A DNA stretch of 64,000 bases from Pseudorhizobium endolithicum (GCF_902153245.2 NZ_CABFWF030000012.1:250501-314500); one strand, 5' to 3'. Positions 47,386 through 55,473 are shown, numbered from the stretch's first letter. The notes: generated by a model not told the origin, from the sequence alone. Program-made: numbers and translations.

Positions 47386-47857
47386 GGCAAAGCTCCGCGC
47401 ACAAATCCTCGGTCGCCATCACCAGGTTGGAGAAGCGGCGGTCGCCGGTGACCTCACGTCCGATCCAGGCCGGCAAGGGCGGCTCCTGGCCCTCGTGCTC
47501 CATCTCGACTTCCGCCACCACCAGCCCGCGATAGGCGCCGGCATAGACGTCTACTTCCCAGGTGAAGCCCTCGTGCTCCACCTCGTGGCGCGTCTTTTCC
47601 AGCACGATGCCGAGCGCGCTGCCGATCAGTTCCCGGGCGTCATCGACCGGAATCTCGTATTCGAACTCGTCGCGGCTGATGAGTTGCCGGCCGATCTTGA
47701 TGGTCAGCGTCGCGCGCCGGTCATCGATCAGCCGCACCCGCAAGGATCGATCCTCCTGCGTCGCCACATAGGCCTGGACGAAGTCGGAGGCGGACATGGC
47801 CTCTCCACGCCAGCCGTCGTCCTTCACCAGAAACTTCCGCTCGATTTCCTTGGCCAT
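47363..47857 (-). CDS. CYTH-domain (inorganic triphosphatase-like) protein
   Basis: 164-residue CYTH domain enzyme. The ExExK signature is at the very start (EIERK, E4, E6, K8), and the beta-tunnel charged residues recur in RVRLIDDRRATLTIK and EYEIP. Members hydrolyse inorganic triphosphate or make cyclic nucleotides; for short stand-alone bacterial forms triphosphatase activity is most likely. It is first of a two-gene operon with the CHAD gene. It is divergent from the KDPG aldolase gene. Confidence 0.88.
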   Translation of the reverse strand: MAKEIERKFLVKDDGWRGEAMSASDFVQAYVATQEDRSLRVRLIDDRRATLTIKIGRQLISRDEFEYEIPVDDARELIGSALGIVLEKTRHEVEHEGFTWEVDVYAGAYRGLVVAEVEMEHEGQEPPLPAWIGREVTGDRRFSNLVMATEDLCAELCHGLSHPA

Positions 47858-48008
47858 GCATGTCCCCGTCTCCGGTCGTGGTGGAACCTATGGCAAAAGC
47901 TCCGTTTGGCAAAGGTGCAAGGCGGAGCAGGGTTGATTTTTCCTCGACAACCCCGGAGCGGGGGGGTATTCCGGCACAGGAGTTCAATCGTTTGAAACGG
48001 AAGCACCC

Positions 48009-48647
48009 ATGAGCGGCAAGACCGAAAATCTCCTCGCGATCCTCAAGGCCCAGCCGGTCGTTCCGGTGCTGATCGTCGAGGATGCCAAGTCGGCCGTGCC
48101 GCTTGCGCGCGCGCTCGTCGCGGGCGGGCTGAAGGCGATCGAAATCACCATGCGCACACCCGCCGCGCTCGACGCCGTCAGGGCGGTCGCCGCCGAGGTG
48201 GAGGGGGCCAATGTCGGCGCCGGCACCATCCTCAGCGCGAAGGACTGGGACGCGGCCGTCGCCGCCGGCTCCACCTTCATCGTCAGCCCCGGCGTGACCC
48301 GCGGCATCCTCGATGCCGCCAAGTCGTCCGACGTTCCGCTTCTGCCGGGAGCCGCAACGGCGAGCGAAGTCATGGCGCTGCGCGAGGAGGGGCTGGAGGT
48401 CATGAAGTTCTTCCCCGCCGAACAGGCAGGCGGGGCCGCCTATCTCAAGGCGCTGTCGTCGCCACTCGCCGGCACGCTGTTCTGCCCGACCGGCGGCATC
48501 TCGCTCAAGAACGCCAGGGACTACCTGTCGCTACCGAACGTCGTCTGCGTCGGCGGCTCCTGGGTTGCCCCGAAGGAACTCGTGGCCGCCGGCGACTGGG
48601 CCGGCATTACCCGGCTAGCCTCGGAGGCTGCGGTCCTGAAGGGATGA
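48009..48647 (+). CDS. eda: 2-dehydro-3-deoxy-phosphogluconate (KDPG) aldolase
   Basis: 212-residue class I aldolase, splitting KDPG to pyruvate and glyceraldehyde 3-phosphate in the Entner-Doudoroff pathway. The Schiff-base lysine is K133 (MKFFPAE) and the catalytic glutamate is E45 (IEITMRT), the same numbers as in E. coli Eda. ED is the main hexose route of rhizobia. KDPGal activity or another paralogue elsewhere in the genome cannot be excluded. ATG follows ACGGAAG. Confidence 0.93.
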   Translation: MSGKTENLLAILKAQPVVPVLIVEDAKSAVPLARALVAGGLKAIEITMRTPAALDAVRAVAAEVEGANVGAGTILSAKDWDAAVAAGSTFIVSPGVTRGILDAAKSSDVPLLPGAATASEVMALREEGLEVMKFFPAEQAGGAAYLKALSSPLAGTLFCPTGGISLKNARDYLSLPNVVCVGGSWVAPKELVAAGDWAGITRLASEAAVLKG

Positions 48648-48688
48648 TATCTTCGTTGCGGCTTTTGTAATTTGACCTCGGCCGCCCT

Positions 48689-48716
48689 ATCTCCCTGTCC
48701 TCATCAACAGGGAGAT
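48689..48716 (+). promoter_or_regulatory. Perfect 10-bp hairpin sequestering the DUF533 ribosome site
   Basis: ATCTCCCTGT (48689-48698) and ACAGGGAGAT (48707-48716) pair perfectly with an 8-base loop. The right arm holds the only Shine-Dalgarno site (GGGAG, 48710-48714) for the ATG at 48721, so folding should block translation. Confidence 0.6.
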
Positions 48717-48720
48717 TTCG

Positions 48721-49422
48721 ATGTTCGACGCCAAAAAGCTTCTTGACCAGTTCCTCGGGCCGCAGATGGGCGGCAAGTCGGGGGATATGCTCGGCAGGGC
48801 CGGGCAGTTCGGCGACATCGCCAGGAACAATCCCTGGAAGACGGCGGGCATCGCGGCGGCGCTGCTCGGCACCAAGACGGGGCGAAAGCTCGCGGGCAAT
48901 GTCGCCACCGTGGGCGGGCTCGCTGCAATCGCGGGTCTCGGCTACATGGCCTACAAGAATTATCAGTCGGGCCAGTCGCCCCAGACGGTGGCGCACAGGG
49001 AGCCGGAGATCCTTCCGCCTCCTGCGGATTCTCCCTTCAACCCGCAATCCTCCGCACTGACGAACGACTTCGCGCTGACGCTGATACGGGCGATGATCGC
49101 CGCGGCGAAGGCCGACGGCCACATCGACGCCGCCGAGCGCGCCAACATCATGGACAAGGTGCATGCCGTCGACCTCGGCTCGGAAGCGGAAGCCTTCATC
49201 GCCCACGAACTTGCCAATCCGGTGGATATCGACGACCTCGTCGCCGCAGCGCGGACGGAGGAGCAGAAGGTGGAACTCTACACGGCCACTCGCCTCACCA
49301 TCGATCCGGACACCCGCGCCGAGCGCGGTTATCTCGACCTTCTCGCCGGCCGCCTCGGTCTTCCGGACGCGCTCCTCGACCATATCGACGCGACGGTCTC
49401 GGCCGCGAAGGTTCAGGCCTGA
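48721..49422 (+). CDS. DUF533 (TerB-like) protein
   Basis: 233-residue protein of the DUF533 family. The N-terminal third is glycine-rich with a hydrophobic stretch (about residues 58-82, VATVGGLAAIAGLGYMAY) that may insert in the membrane. After a proline-rich linker, residues 110-230 form a TerB-like helical domain with AAKADGHIDAAERANIM, a pattern of metal-binding acidic residues. Function is unknown; relatives in enterics (YebE) respond to envelope stress. Its ribosome site lies in a hairpin. Confidence 0.8.
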   Translation: MFDAKKLLDQFLGPQMGGKSGDMLGRAGQFGDIARNNPWKTAGIAAALLGTKTGRKLAGNVATVGGLAAIAGLGYMAYKNYQSGQSPQTVAHREPEILPPPADSPFNPQSSALTNDFALTLIRAMIAAAKADGHIDAAERANIMDKVHAVDLGSEAEAFIAHELANPVDIDDLVAAARTEEQKVELYTATRLTIDPDTRAERGYLDLLAGRLGLPDALLDHIDATVSAAKVQA

Positions 49423-49444
49423 ACAGGGAGACTGCGGCTAACTC

Positions 49445-49507
49445 TCTCCCCGCATGCGGGGAGAAGGTGCCGGGAGGTGGAAGGGGCGCCCGGAAGGGGG
49501 CAGGCCG
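49445..49507. repeat. RIME-like palindromic repeat
   Basis: TCTCCCCGCATGCGGGGAGA (49445-49464) is a perfect 20-base palindrome, followed by AGGTGCCGGGAGGTGG and a GGGCGCCCGG segment. The GGGGAGAAGGTGCC string is typical of rhizobial RIME elements. It fills the 139-base gap between the DUF533 and GNAT genes and may end transcription of the former. Confidence 0.6.
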
Positions 49508-49561
49508 ATTGCCTTTCCCCCGCCGCTGGCCTAAGCCTCGGTTCGGACAAGAGGCTGACTG

Positions 49562-50254
49562 ATGCGCGATCTGACGAACTACAAGGTTGAAGCCCCAGGC
49601 CCCATCACGTTGCGGGGCCGTTTCGTGACGCTGGAGCCCTACGAGGCCGGGCGGCACCTGAAGGCCCTCTGGGAGGGGCTCGGCGGGCTGGGGGTCAACG
49701 CCCTGACCCGCTATTTTCCCAACAACGATTTCACCGGTATCGACGATTTCGGCGCCTGGCTGGAGAACGCCAGGACGCAGAGCAGCTTCGTCACCCTCGT
49801 CTTCCGCGACAACGCCAGCGGCCGGATCGTCGGCATGGCGAGCTACATGCGGCCGGACCCGAAGAACGGCGTGGTCGAGGTGGGCTCGGTCGCGCATGCA
49901 CCGGACGTGCAGCGCTCGCCGCTGACGACGGAGGCGCATTATCTGATGGCCCGCCACGTCTTCGAGGACCTCGGCTACCGCCGCTACGAATGGAAGTGCC
50001 ACAACGAGAACGAGCCGAGCAAGCGCTCGGCGATCCGCTACGGCTTCACCTTCGAAGGGGTCTTCCGCCAGCACGTCATCTCCAAGGGCGCCAACCGCGA
50101 TACGGCCTGGTTCTCGATGATCGACGGTGAATGGCCGCTTCTGAAGAAAGCCTTCGAGACTTGGCTGTCTCCGGAGAATTTTGACGAAGCGGGGCGCCAG
50201 CGCCGACGGCTGGAGGATATCCGGGCCGATATCCCGGCGGGAGTGGCGGCATGA
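49562..50254 (+). CDS. GNAT-family N-acetyltransferase (RimJ/RimL type)
   Basis: 230-residue acetyltransferase of the RimJ/RimL class. The acetyl-CoA region is around EVGSVAHAPDVQRSPLTTEAHYLMARHVFEDLGYRR, and WKCHNENEPSKRSAIRYGF near residue 146 is typical of the family. Targets are protein or small-molecule amines; none is indicated. Its end overlaps the next small gene by 4 bases (ATGA). Confidence 0.85.
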   Translation: MRDLTNYKVEAPGPITLRGRFVTLEPYEAGRHLKALWEGLGGLGVNALTRYFPNNDFTGIDDFGAWLENARTQSSFVTLVFRDNASGRIVGMASYMRPDPKNGVVEVGSVAHAPDVQRSPLTTEAHYLMARHVFEDLGYRRYEWKCHNENEPSKRSAIRYGFTFEGVFRQHVISKGANRDTAWFSMIDGEWPLLKKAFETWLSPENFDEAGRQRRRLEDIRADIPAGVAA

Positions 50255-50463
50255 GCGGCGAGGGCGGGCGCAGCCCCGCGATCGCGGCTGCCATCATATT
50301 CGCTGGGTTCCTGGCGCTGTTCTTCGCCATGCCGCCGATCATGATCTGGCTGGCCGAAACGTTCTCCCCCTATGTCGCGGCAGCCTTCGGCGGGCTCGCG
50401 GTGGCGTCCTTCTTCCTGATCTTCTGGCTGAGGGCCCGTCACCAGCGGGGCCGCAAGCCCTGA
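50251..50463 (+). CDS. Small two-helix membrane protein, unknown function
   Basis: 70-residue protein with two hydrophobic segments (about residues 11-34 and 40-60) and a basic C-terminus (RARHQRGRKP). It starts within the stop of the GNAT gene (ATGA overlap), so it should be translated with it. I do not recognise a family. It converges on the NicO gene with 3 bases between stops. Confidence 0.65.
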   Translation: MSGEGGRSPAIAAAIIFAGFLALFFAMPPIMIWLAETFSPYVAAAFGGLAVASFFLIFWLRARHQRGRKP

Positions 50464-50466
50464 CCT

Positions 50467-51510
50467 CTACGCCTGCAGGGTGGCGGCGAGCAGCGAGAGG
50501 CCGATCAGCAGGATGAAGAGCGCGCCGGCCATCTCGAAGGCGGTCGCGATCCGGCCGGCGGTGCGCGATCCGGGACCGGCGAAGCGGACGGCGAGATCCT
50601 TGGCGGTCACGGCGAGGATCGCAAGGATCGAGACGGTGATGGCGGTCCCGAGCGACATCGCCAGCACCGAGAGCAGTCCGCCGAGATAGAGGCCGTTCAA
50701 CAGCGAGAAGCTCATCACCAGAATGGCGCCGGAGCAGGGGCGGAGCCCGACGGCGAGGATGGCCGACCAGGCTTCCCGCACGCTGAACCTGCCGCCGCCG
50801 AGCAGGCGGGGATCGGGCGCATGCGCATGGCCGCAGGCTTCGCAATAAGTGCCGTCGCCGATATGCTCGTGTCCCGTCACCTCGACCGCCTGGAAGCGGG
50901 AGGGGCTGTTCGGGCTGCCGCCGGGTGGAAGTGCGGCGGCTGGAGATGGCACCGAAAAGGCTGCCGCGGCAGGACTTTCCGTATTGCGCAGGGAGAGCAG
51001 CTTGCGGGCGAGCAGCCATGCGCCGAACAGCGCGATCAGCGCGAAGCTTGCGACTTCCATCGCCCGCGTGGCCACCGTCATGGTGATGCCGCTGCCGCGC
51101 AGCAGGAAGAAGATGGTGCCGACCAAAAGGATGGCGACCAGTCCCTGGAGGAGCGAGGACAGGAAGGAGATCGCAACACCCCGGCGCAGTTCGACGGTGT
51201 TGGCGATCATGTAGGAGGAGATCACCGCCTTGCCGTGACCGGGGCCGGCGGCGTGGAAGACGCCATAGGCGAAGGACAGGCCGACGAGGCCGAGAAGCGC
51301 GCGCGGGTCCTCGCGCATCGCCTTCAATGCGCCTGTCAGTGCGCGGTAGAAGGCCTGCTGGTGATCGTTGATCCAGCCGAGGAAGCCGCCGAGCGGGCCG
51401 CCGACGCTGAAGGCCGGTTCGGCCGAGCCGACGCCAAGCGGCGACTGCGCCTGGGCGGCCCCTGCCAACGCCAAAGCAAGCGTCAACAGAACGAGGCACC
51501 TTCCCCGCAT
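50467..51510 (-). CDS. NicO-family nickel/cobalt transporter (RcnA-like)
   Basis: 347-residue inner-membrane protein of the NicO/RcnA family, with a signal-like first helix and about six to seven transmembrane segments. The family motif FHAAGPGHGKAVISSYM lies at about residues 85-101 (H86, H92). A soluble loop near residues 214-230 has clustered His and Cys (HEH, CEACGHAH), a likely metal-binding site. Its start overlaps the stop of the DUF1007 gene by 1 base. Transport of Ni or Co, and direction, are inferred from the family. Confidence 0.87.
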   Translation of the reverse strand: MRGRCLVLLTLALALAGAAQAQSPLGVGSAEPAFSVGGPLGGFLGWINDHQQAFYRALTGALKAMREDPRALLGLVGLSFAYGVFHAAGPGHGKAVISSYMIANTVELRRGVAISFLSSLLQGLVAILLVGTIFFLLRGSGITMTVATRAMEVASFALIALFGAWLLARKLLSLRNTESPAAAAFSVPSPAAALPPGGSPNSPSRFQAVEVTGHEHIGDGTYCEACGHAHAPDPRLLGGGRFSVREAWSAILAVGLRPCSGAILVMSFSLLNGLYLGGLLSVLAMSLGTAITVSILAILAVTAKDLAVRFAGPGSRTAGRIATAFEMAGALFILLIGLSLLAATLQA

Positions 51511-52151
51511 CAGCAGGTGAGCTCCAGCCGCGTTGCAAAGAGCTTCGACATGTCGTTACCGGAAGGATCGTCGAAGAAGGCCTCGGTCAGCGTCTCGTTG
51601 TTCTGGGCGATGATCTCGTCGGGGTCCGGGCGCACGACCTGCCGCTTGCAGGCTTCCGCACCCTTGCCCTGCGCCACCAGATCGCCATCGGTCGGAAAGT
51701 CGATCGCGGTGTACATGGAGGGGTCGTAGACGCCGACGGCGAGCTTGCCCTTGAGGGGCAGGGATTTCTCGGTCCTTACGGCGAAGAAGACCAGGATCTG
51801 GTTGTCCTCGTAGGACACGTGGATCGCATCCGGCTTCATGATCGGCGCGTCCTGACCGTCCACCGTGACGGTAGTGAAATAGTCGAAATCCGCGAGCGAG
51901 GCGTGCATCACCTGGCCGAGTTCCGCGAGTTCCTCTTCGTCGAGCTTCAGGTCGGTGTTCTTGTCGAAGTCGAGCAGCACGGAGGAGGAGAAGACCTCGT
52001 CGAAGCGCCAGATGTTGCGCAGTTCCGATACCGTTCCGTCGTCGGCCGCGATCACCTCCAGCCGCGCTTCCGCAAAGATATGCGGATGAGCCAGTGCTGA
52101 GCCGGGAGCCGATAGTGCCAGAAATGTCAGGAGCGGCAGGGCGGGCTTCAT
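51510..52151 (-). CDS. DUF1007 periplasmic protein
   Basis: 213-residue exported protein with a signal peptide ending at about residue 21 (SAPGSALA), after which the mature protein begins with HPHIF, a histidine-containing end typical of DUF1007. The protein is acidic. DUF1007 genes commonly pair with NicO transporters, as here, and may hand metal over in the periplasm; this is inference. ATG 52151 is chosen because the upstream frame from 52310 has no signal peptide. Confidence 0.83.
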   Translation of the reverse strand: MKPALPLLTFLALSAPGSALAHPHIFAEARLEVIAADDGTVSELRNIWRFDEVFSSSVLLDFDKNTDLKLDEEELAELGQVMHASLADFDYFTTVTVDGQDAPIMKPDAIHVSYEDNQILVFFAVRTEKSLPLKGKLAVGVYDPSMYTAIDFPTDGDLVAQGKGAEACKRQVVRPDPDEIIAQNNETLTEAFFDDPSGNDMSKLFATRLELTC

Positions 52152-52221
52152 GGTCGGTCGGTTCTTTCGAGGCAAGGTCAGGCGATGTTTGGTTCGCGAT
52201 TGGGTCGGAATTTCGACGCGG

Positions 52222-53115
52222 TCAGTGCCGCCGGCGAAACCAGACGGCAAGATAATCGACGAAGCTGCGTACCTTGGCGGGAAGGTAGCGCCGATGCGGA
52301 TAGACGGCATAGATGCCGCGGTCCTTGGCGATGTAGTCGTCGAGAAGGGTCACGAGGTCCCCGGACTGGATCGAGGGACCGGCGATGAAATCCGGGATGA
52401 TCGCCACGCCCAGTCCCGCCTTCGCGGCCCGGAGCGTCGCCTGCGGACTGTTGACCTCAACCGGTCCGCTGACCGGCACGGAAATCGTGTTGCCCTCGGG
52501 TCCGGAGAAGCGGACATTGTTGTGCCAGCGGGAATTCGTGTCGATGATGAAGGGCGCTCGGGAGAGATCCTGCGGCGTGTCGATCGGCCCGTGGCGTGCA
52601 ACGAAATCGGCGGAAGCGCAGGCGTAGACGCGGAAATCGGCGATCTTGCGGGCAATCAGGCCGGAATCCTCCAGCTTGGTGATGCGAATCGCAAGGTCGA
52701 AGCTTTCCTCGATCAGATCGACGAAGCGGTCCTCCGCGACGATTTCCAGCGAGACCTCCGGATGCTCCTTCGCGAAGTCGATCAGCGACTGGCCGACATC
52801 CGCATCCACGAAGGTGCGCGGCACGGAGACCCGCAGCCGCCCCTTGAGGTCGGCATTGTTCTCGCGCACCAGGTCTGCGAGGTTGTCGATCTCCTTCAGG
52901 ATATCTGCTGCGGTGCGGTAATAGGTGTGTCCCGCCTCCGTCATGGAGAATTGCCGCGTGGTGCGGTTGAGGAGCAGCGCGCCGAGATCGTCCTCCAGTT
53001 CCTTCACATACTTGGAGAGCAGGGCTTTCGAGCGGCCGGTCCGCCGCGAGGCGGCAGAGAAGCCTTCCGCTTCCACCACGTCGATGAAGGCGCGCATGCG
53101 AGTGAGTGTGTCCAT
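52222..53115 (-). CDS. LysR-family transcriptional regulator
   Basis: 297-residue LysR regulator of the CrgA-like branch. The winged helix-turn-helix covers residues 1-60 (RMRAFIDVVEAEGFSAASRRTGRSKALLSKYV), and the rest is a LysR substrate-binding domain. Its neighbours are a MazEF-like pair upstream and DUF1007 downstream, all on the same strand, so no divergent target gene is evident. Ligand and targets unknown. Confidence 0.88.
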   Translation of the reverse strand: MDTLTRMRAFIDVVEAEGFSAASRRTGRSKALLSKYVKELEDDLGALLLNRTTRQFSMTEAGHTYYRTAADILKEIDNLADLVRENNADLKGRLRVSVPRTFVDADVGQSLIDFAKEHPEVSLEIVAEDRFVDLIEESFDLAIRITKLEDSGLIARKIADFRVYACASADFVARHGPIDTPQDLSRAPFIIDTNSRWHNNVRFSGPEGNTISVPVSGPVEVNSPQATLRAAKAGLGVAIIPDFIAGPSIQSGDLVTLLDDYIAKDRGIYAVYPHRRYLPAKVRSFVDYLAVWFRRRH

Positions 53116-53134
53116 GATGCTCTTCCTGGCCGGA

Positions 53135-53467
53135 TCAGCCCGTCAAACCGAGGGTGAAGGCTAACGCTGTGTTGAACCGCTGAAGGTCGCTGTCGCTCAG
53201 TCGACCAATCACAGGGCCGATGCACCGTCGTGAGACCGCGACGGGCTTGTCGGCCATGATATCCGATCGCAGGTTCAACCCGTTCTCCCGCGTGGGATCG
53301 ATTACCACCCGAAAGTCCGCAAGGTCATTGATGGTGGAAGTCAACTGGCAGAGTATGATTGCGTCATGTCCGCTATCGAGGAGCGCATTGCCTGTCACGA
53401 TCACGGCCGGACGTGGCTTGCCGTAGTCGCCGGAGACCGCTACCGTCACCAGATCACCGCGCCTCAT
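53135..53467 (-). CDS. PemK/MazF-family toxin
   Basis: 110-residue endoribonuclease toxin of the MazF/PemK family. The SH3-like start MRRGDLVTVAVSGDYGKPRPAVIV and the conserved LNLRSDIMADKPVAVSRRCIG are clear; the Arg of KPRPAV and the Ser/Thr of CQLTST are the usual catalytic-site positions. It overlaps its antitoxin by 4 bases (ATGA). It probably cleaves mRNA when free of antitoxin. Confidence 0.86.
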   Translation of the reverse strand: MRRGDLVTVAVSGDYGKPRPAVIVTGNALLDSGHDAIILCQLTSTINDLADFRVVIDPTRENGLNLRSDIMADKPVAVSRRCIGPVIGRLSDSDLQRFNTALAFTLGLTG

Positions 53468-53679
53468 TCTGCGCCGCGGTCCTCATTGTCGAACAGGGAA
53501 ACGCTCTCGATCCAGCGCATCGATTCCTGTTCGTCTTCGGGGTCGAGCGTCGAGATCGCGGCCTTCAGTCGTGCCTGGACCGCAGGGTCGCGGGTGTCGG
53601 GAACCAGCAATCGAATCTCACGCAAAAGCACGCCTGTGCGCTCGTCCCTCAGGGCCTCCTGCCTGCTTGCCGTCGTCAT
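53464..53679 (-). CDS. MazE-like antitoxin (DUF3018)
   Basis: 71-residue antitoxin of the DUF3018/MazE family. The start resembles other members (TTASRQEALRDERTG, then LLVPDTRDPAVQARL), and the acidic C-terminus (LFDNEDRGAE) should wrap the toxin. ATG 53679 follows AAAGGG and is preferred to a start at 53703. It is the first gene of the pair and is divergent from the decarboxylase leader. Confidence 0.78.
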   Translation of the reverse strand: MTTASRQEALRDERTGVLLREIRLLVPDTRDPAVQARLKAAISTLDPEDEQESMRWIESVSLFDNEDRGAE

Positions 53680-53792
53680 GCCAAATCCCTTTCCGGCTTC
53701 CAATCGAGCAATGTAAGTCGCAGGCCGGATTTGTGCAAATCCGTCCTCCCGCCGATCGCCGCAAATTTTCGGCGACGACCCAAAAAAATCTC

Positions 53793-54244
53793 TTGATTGT
53801 GAAGGCGAATATTCTTATCTCCCGTGCTGCCCAAAGTCGCACGTGCCTGTGGGTGTCCGCCGACCCTCGAACTGGGATCCGTCCCTAAGGTGAGGTTATC
53901 GGTAAGGTACCTGGAACTAACCCCTCCAGTCGCTATTCCGGCCAACCGGGAAATGCGAGGACATCTTGAAGCAACGACGGTGCGGGCCTTTCTGGTTCTC
54001 TTCCGGCTTTCCATCAGCCGGGGTCACTGAAGAGGCACACCATCATTGCCGGAAGTGCGGCGGGTTCATCCCTCCAATCCATGGCAGACAAAGCCGGATC
54101 TTTGCCCGTGGCAGGGCGCGGTCCATTGTTTGCGCGTATGAGCGTGTAGCGGCGTCGGGGTCTCCACCGGCTGGCGCCATCGCATACACTCATCCGCCCT
54201 TTGTCCTCCGGTCCGCCGGAGCTTGGAATTTGAGGGACTGCAAG
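53793..54244 (+). ncRNA. Long structured 5' leader of the ornithine/lysine decarboxylase gene (speF-type candidate)
   Basis: A promoter-like pair TTGATT (53793-53798) and TTATCT (53815-53820), 16 bases apart, would start a leader of roughly 418 bases before the decarboxylase ATG. It holds several hairpins: CTGGA/TCCAG at 53908-53931 region, CCGG/CCGG around 53938-53950, and CCGGCT/AGCCGG at 54003-54021 enclosed by CTCTT/AAGAG. A conserved leader called the speF motif is known before this gene in alphaproteobacteria, and position and length fit. The match itself could not be computed here. Confidence 0.55.
53953..54030 (+). CDS. Candidate 25-residue leader peptide in the decarboxylase leader
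   Basis: An ATG frame of 25 codons with CGGGA just before it runs to a TGA inside the large hairpin at 53998-54034. It encodes a peptide starting MRGHLEATTV and ending FRLSISRGH, with four arginines. Enteric speF genes are controlled by an ornithine-sensing leader peptide (SpeFL); no sequence similarity to it is claimed. Candidate only. Confidence 0.3.
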   Translation: MRGHLEATTVRAFLVLFRLSISRGH

Positions 54245-55378
54245 ATGACCACCGCTCGTATTCTCGATTTCATCAAGACCCGACGCCCCGATGGCCCCTG
54301 CCTCGTCGTCGACCTCGATGTCGTGCGCGACAATTTCCACGCATTCCGCCACGCCCTGCCGGACAGCGCGATCTACTATGCCGTCAAGGCAAACCCGGCG
54401 CCGGAAATCCTGAAGCTGCTCGCCTCGCTCGGCTCCAGCTTCGACTGCGCATCGGTCGCCGAGATCCAGATGGCCCTCGACGCGGGTGCCACGCCGGACC
54501 GCATCTCCTATGGCAACACGATCAAGAAGGAACGCGATATCGCCCGCGCGCATGCGCTCGGCATCGGGCTCTTCGCCGTCGACAGCCATGAGGAAGTGGA
54601 GAAGATTTCCCGTGCCGCTCCCGGCGCGAAGGTGTTCTGCCGCGTCCTGACCGACGGCGAAGGCGCCGAATGGCCGCTGTCGCGCAAGTTCGGTTGCGTG
54701 CCGCAGATGGCTGTCGACGTGCTGGTCTATGCGCACCAGCTAGGCCTTGAGTCCTACGGTGTGTCCTTCCATGTCGGCTCGCAGATGATGAAGGTCGATG
54801 CCTGGGATTCCGCACTTGCCGATGCCAAGCGCGTCTTCGCCCAACTGGCCAAGCAGGGGATCCACCTGCAGATGGTCAACATGGGCGGTGGCTTCCCGAC
54901 CAAATACCTGCGCGACATCCCGTCGGCGGAAGCTTATGGTCAGGCTATCTTCGCGGCGCTCCGGTCGCACTTCGGCAACAACCTGCCGAAGACGATCATC
55001 GAGCCGGGCCGCGGCATGGTCGGCAATGCGGGTGTGATCAAGGCTGAAGTGGTGCTCGTGTCGAAGAAGTCCGACAACGACAACCACCGCTGGGTCTTCC
55101 TCGACATCGGCAAGTTCGGCGGTCTCGCCGAGACGATGGACGAGGCGATCCGCTACCCGATCCGCACCGAGCGTGATGCCGACGACATGGAGCCTTGCGT
55201 GCTCGCCGGCCCGACCTGCGACTCGGCCGACGTGCTCTACGAGAAGAACATGTATCCGCTGCCCGTGTCCCTCACGATCGGCGACGAGGTTCTGATCGAA
55301 GGCACGGGTGCCTATACGACGACCTATTCGGCGGTTGCCTTCAACGGCTTCGACCCGCTGAAGAGCTACGTCATCTGA
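54245..55378 (+). CDS. odc: Ornithine/lysine decarboxylase (fold III PLP enzyme)
   Basis: 377-residue alanine-racemase-fold decarboxylase of the eukaryotic ODC type, making putrescine (or cadaverine) from ornithine (or lysine). The PLP lysine is K48 in YYAVKANP, the PLP phosphate site is in IEPGRGMVGNAG, and the catalytic cysteine C325 is in GPTCDSADVLYE, contributed across the dimer. Length is exactly that of rhizobial homologues. GAGGG precedes ATG 54245, and the frame upstream is leader RNA, not coding. Polyamines act in growth and stress tolerance. Confidence 0.95.
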   Translation: MTTARILDFIKTRRPDGPCLVVDLDVVRDNFHAFRHALPDSAIYYAVKANPAPEILKLLASLGSSFDCASVAEIQMALDAGATPDRISYGNTIKKERDIARAHALGIGLFAVDSHEEVEKISRAAPGAKVFCRVLTDGEGAEWPLSRKFGCVPQMAVDVLVYAHQLGLESYGVSFHVGSQMMKVDAWDSALADAKRVFAQLAKQGIHLQMVNMGGGFPTKYLRDIPSAEAYGQAIFAALRSHFGNNLPKTIIEPGRGMVGNAGVIKAEVVLVSKKSDNDNHRWVFLDIGKFGGLAETMDEAIRYPIRTERDADDMEPCVLAGPTCDSADVLYEKNMYPLPVSLTIGDEVLIEGTGAYTTTYSAVAFNGFDPLKSYVI

Positions 55379-55473
55379 GGCCCGACACCGCCGTCCCCGT
55401 AACCAGCCGGGGCGGCAAATTCACAATTCCTTTCATCGCCGCTGATAAACGGTATTGGGTACGGGAGGCCGCC

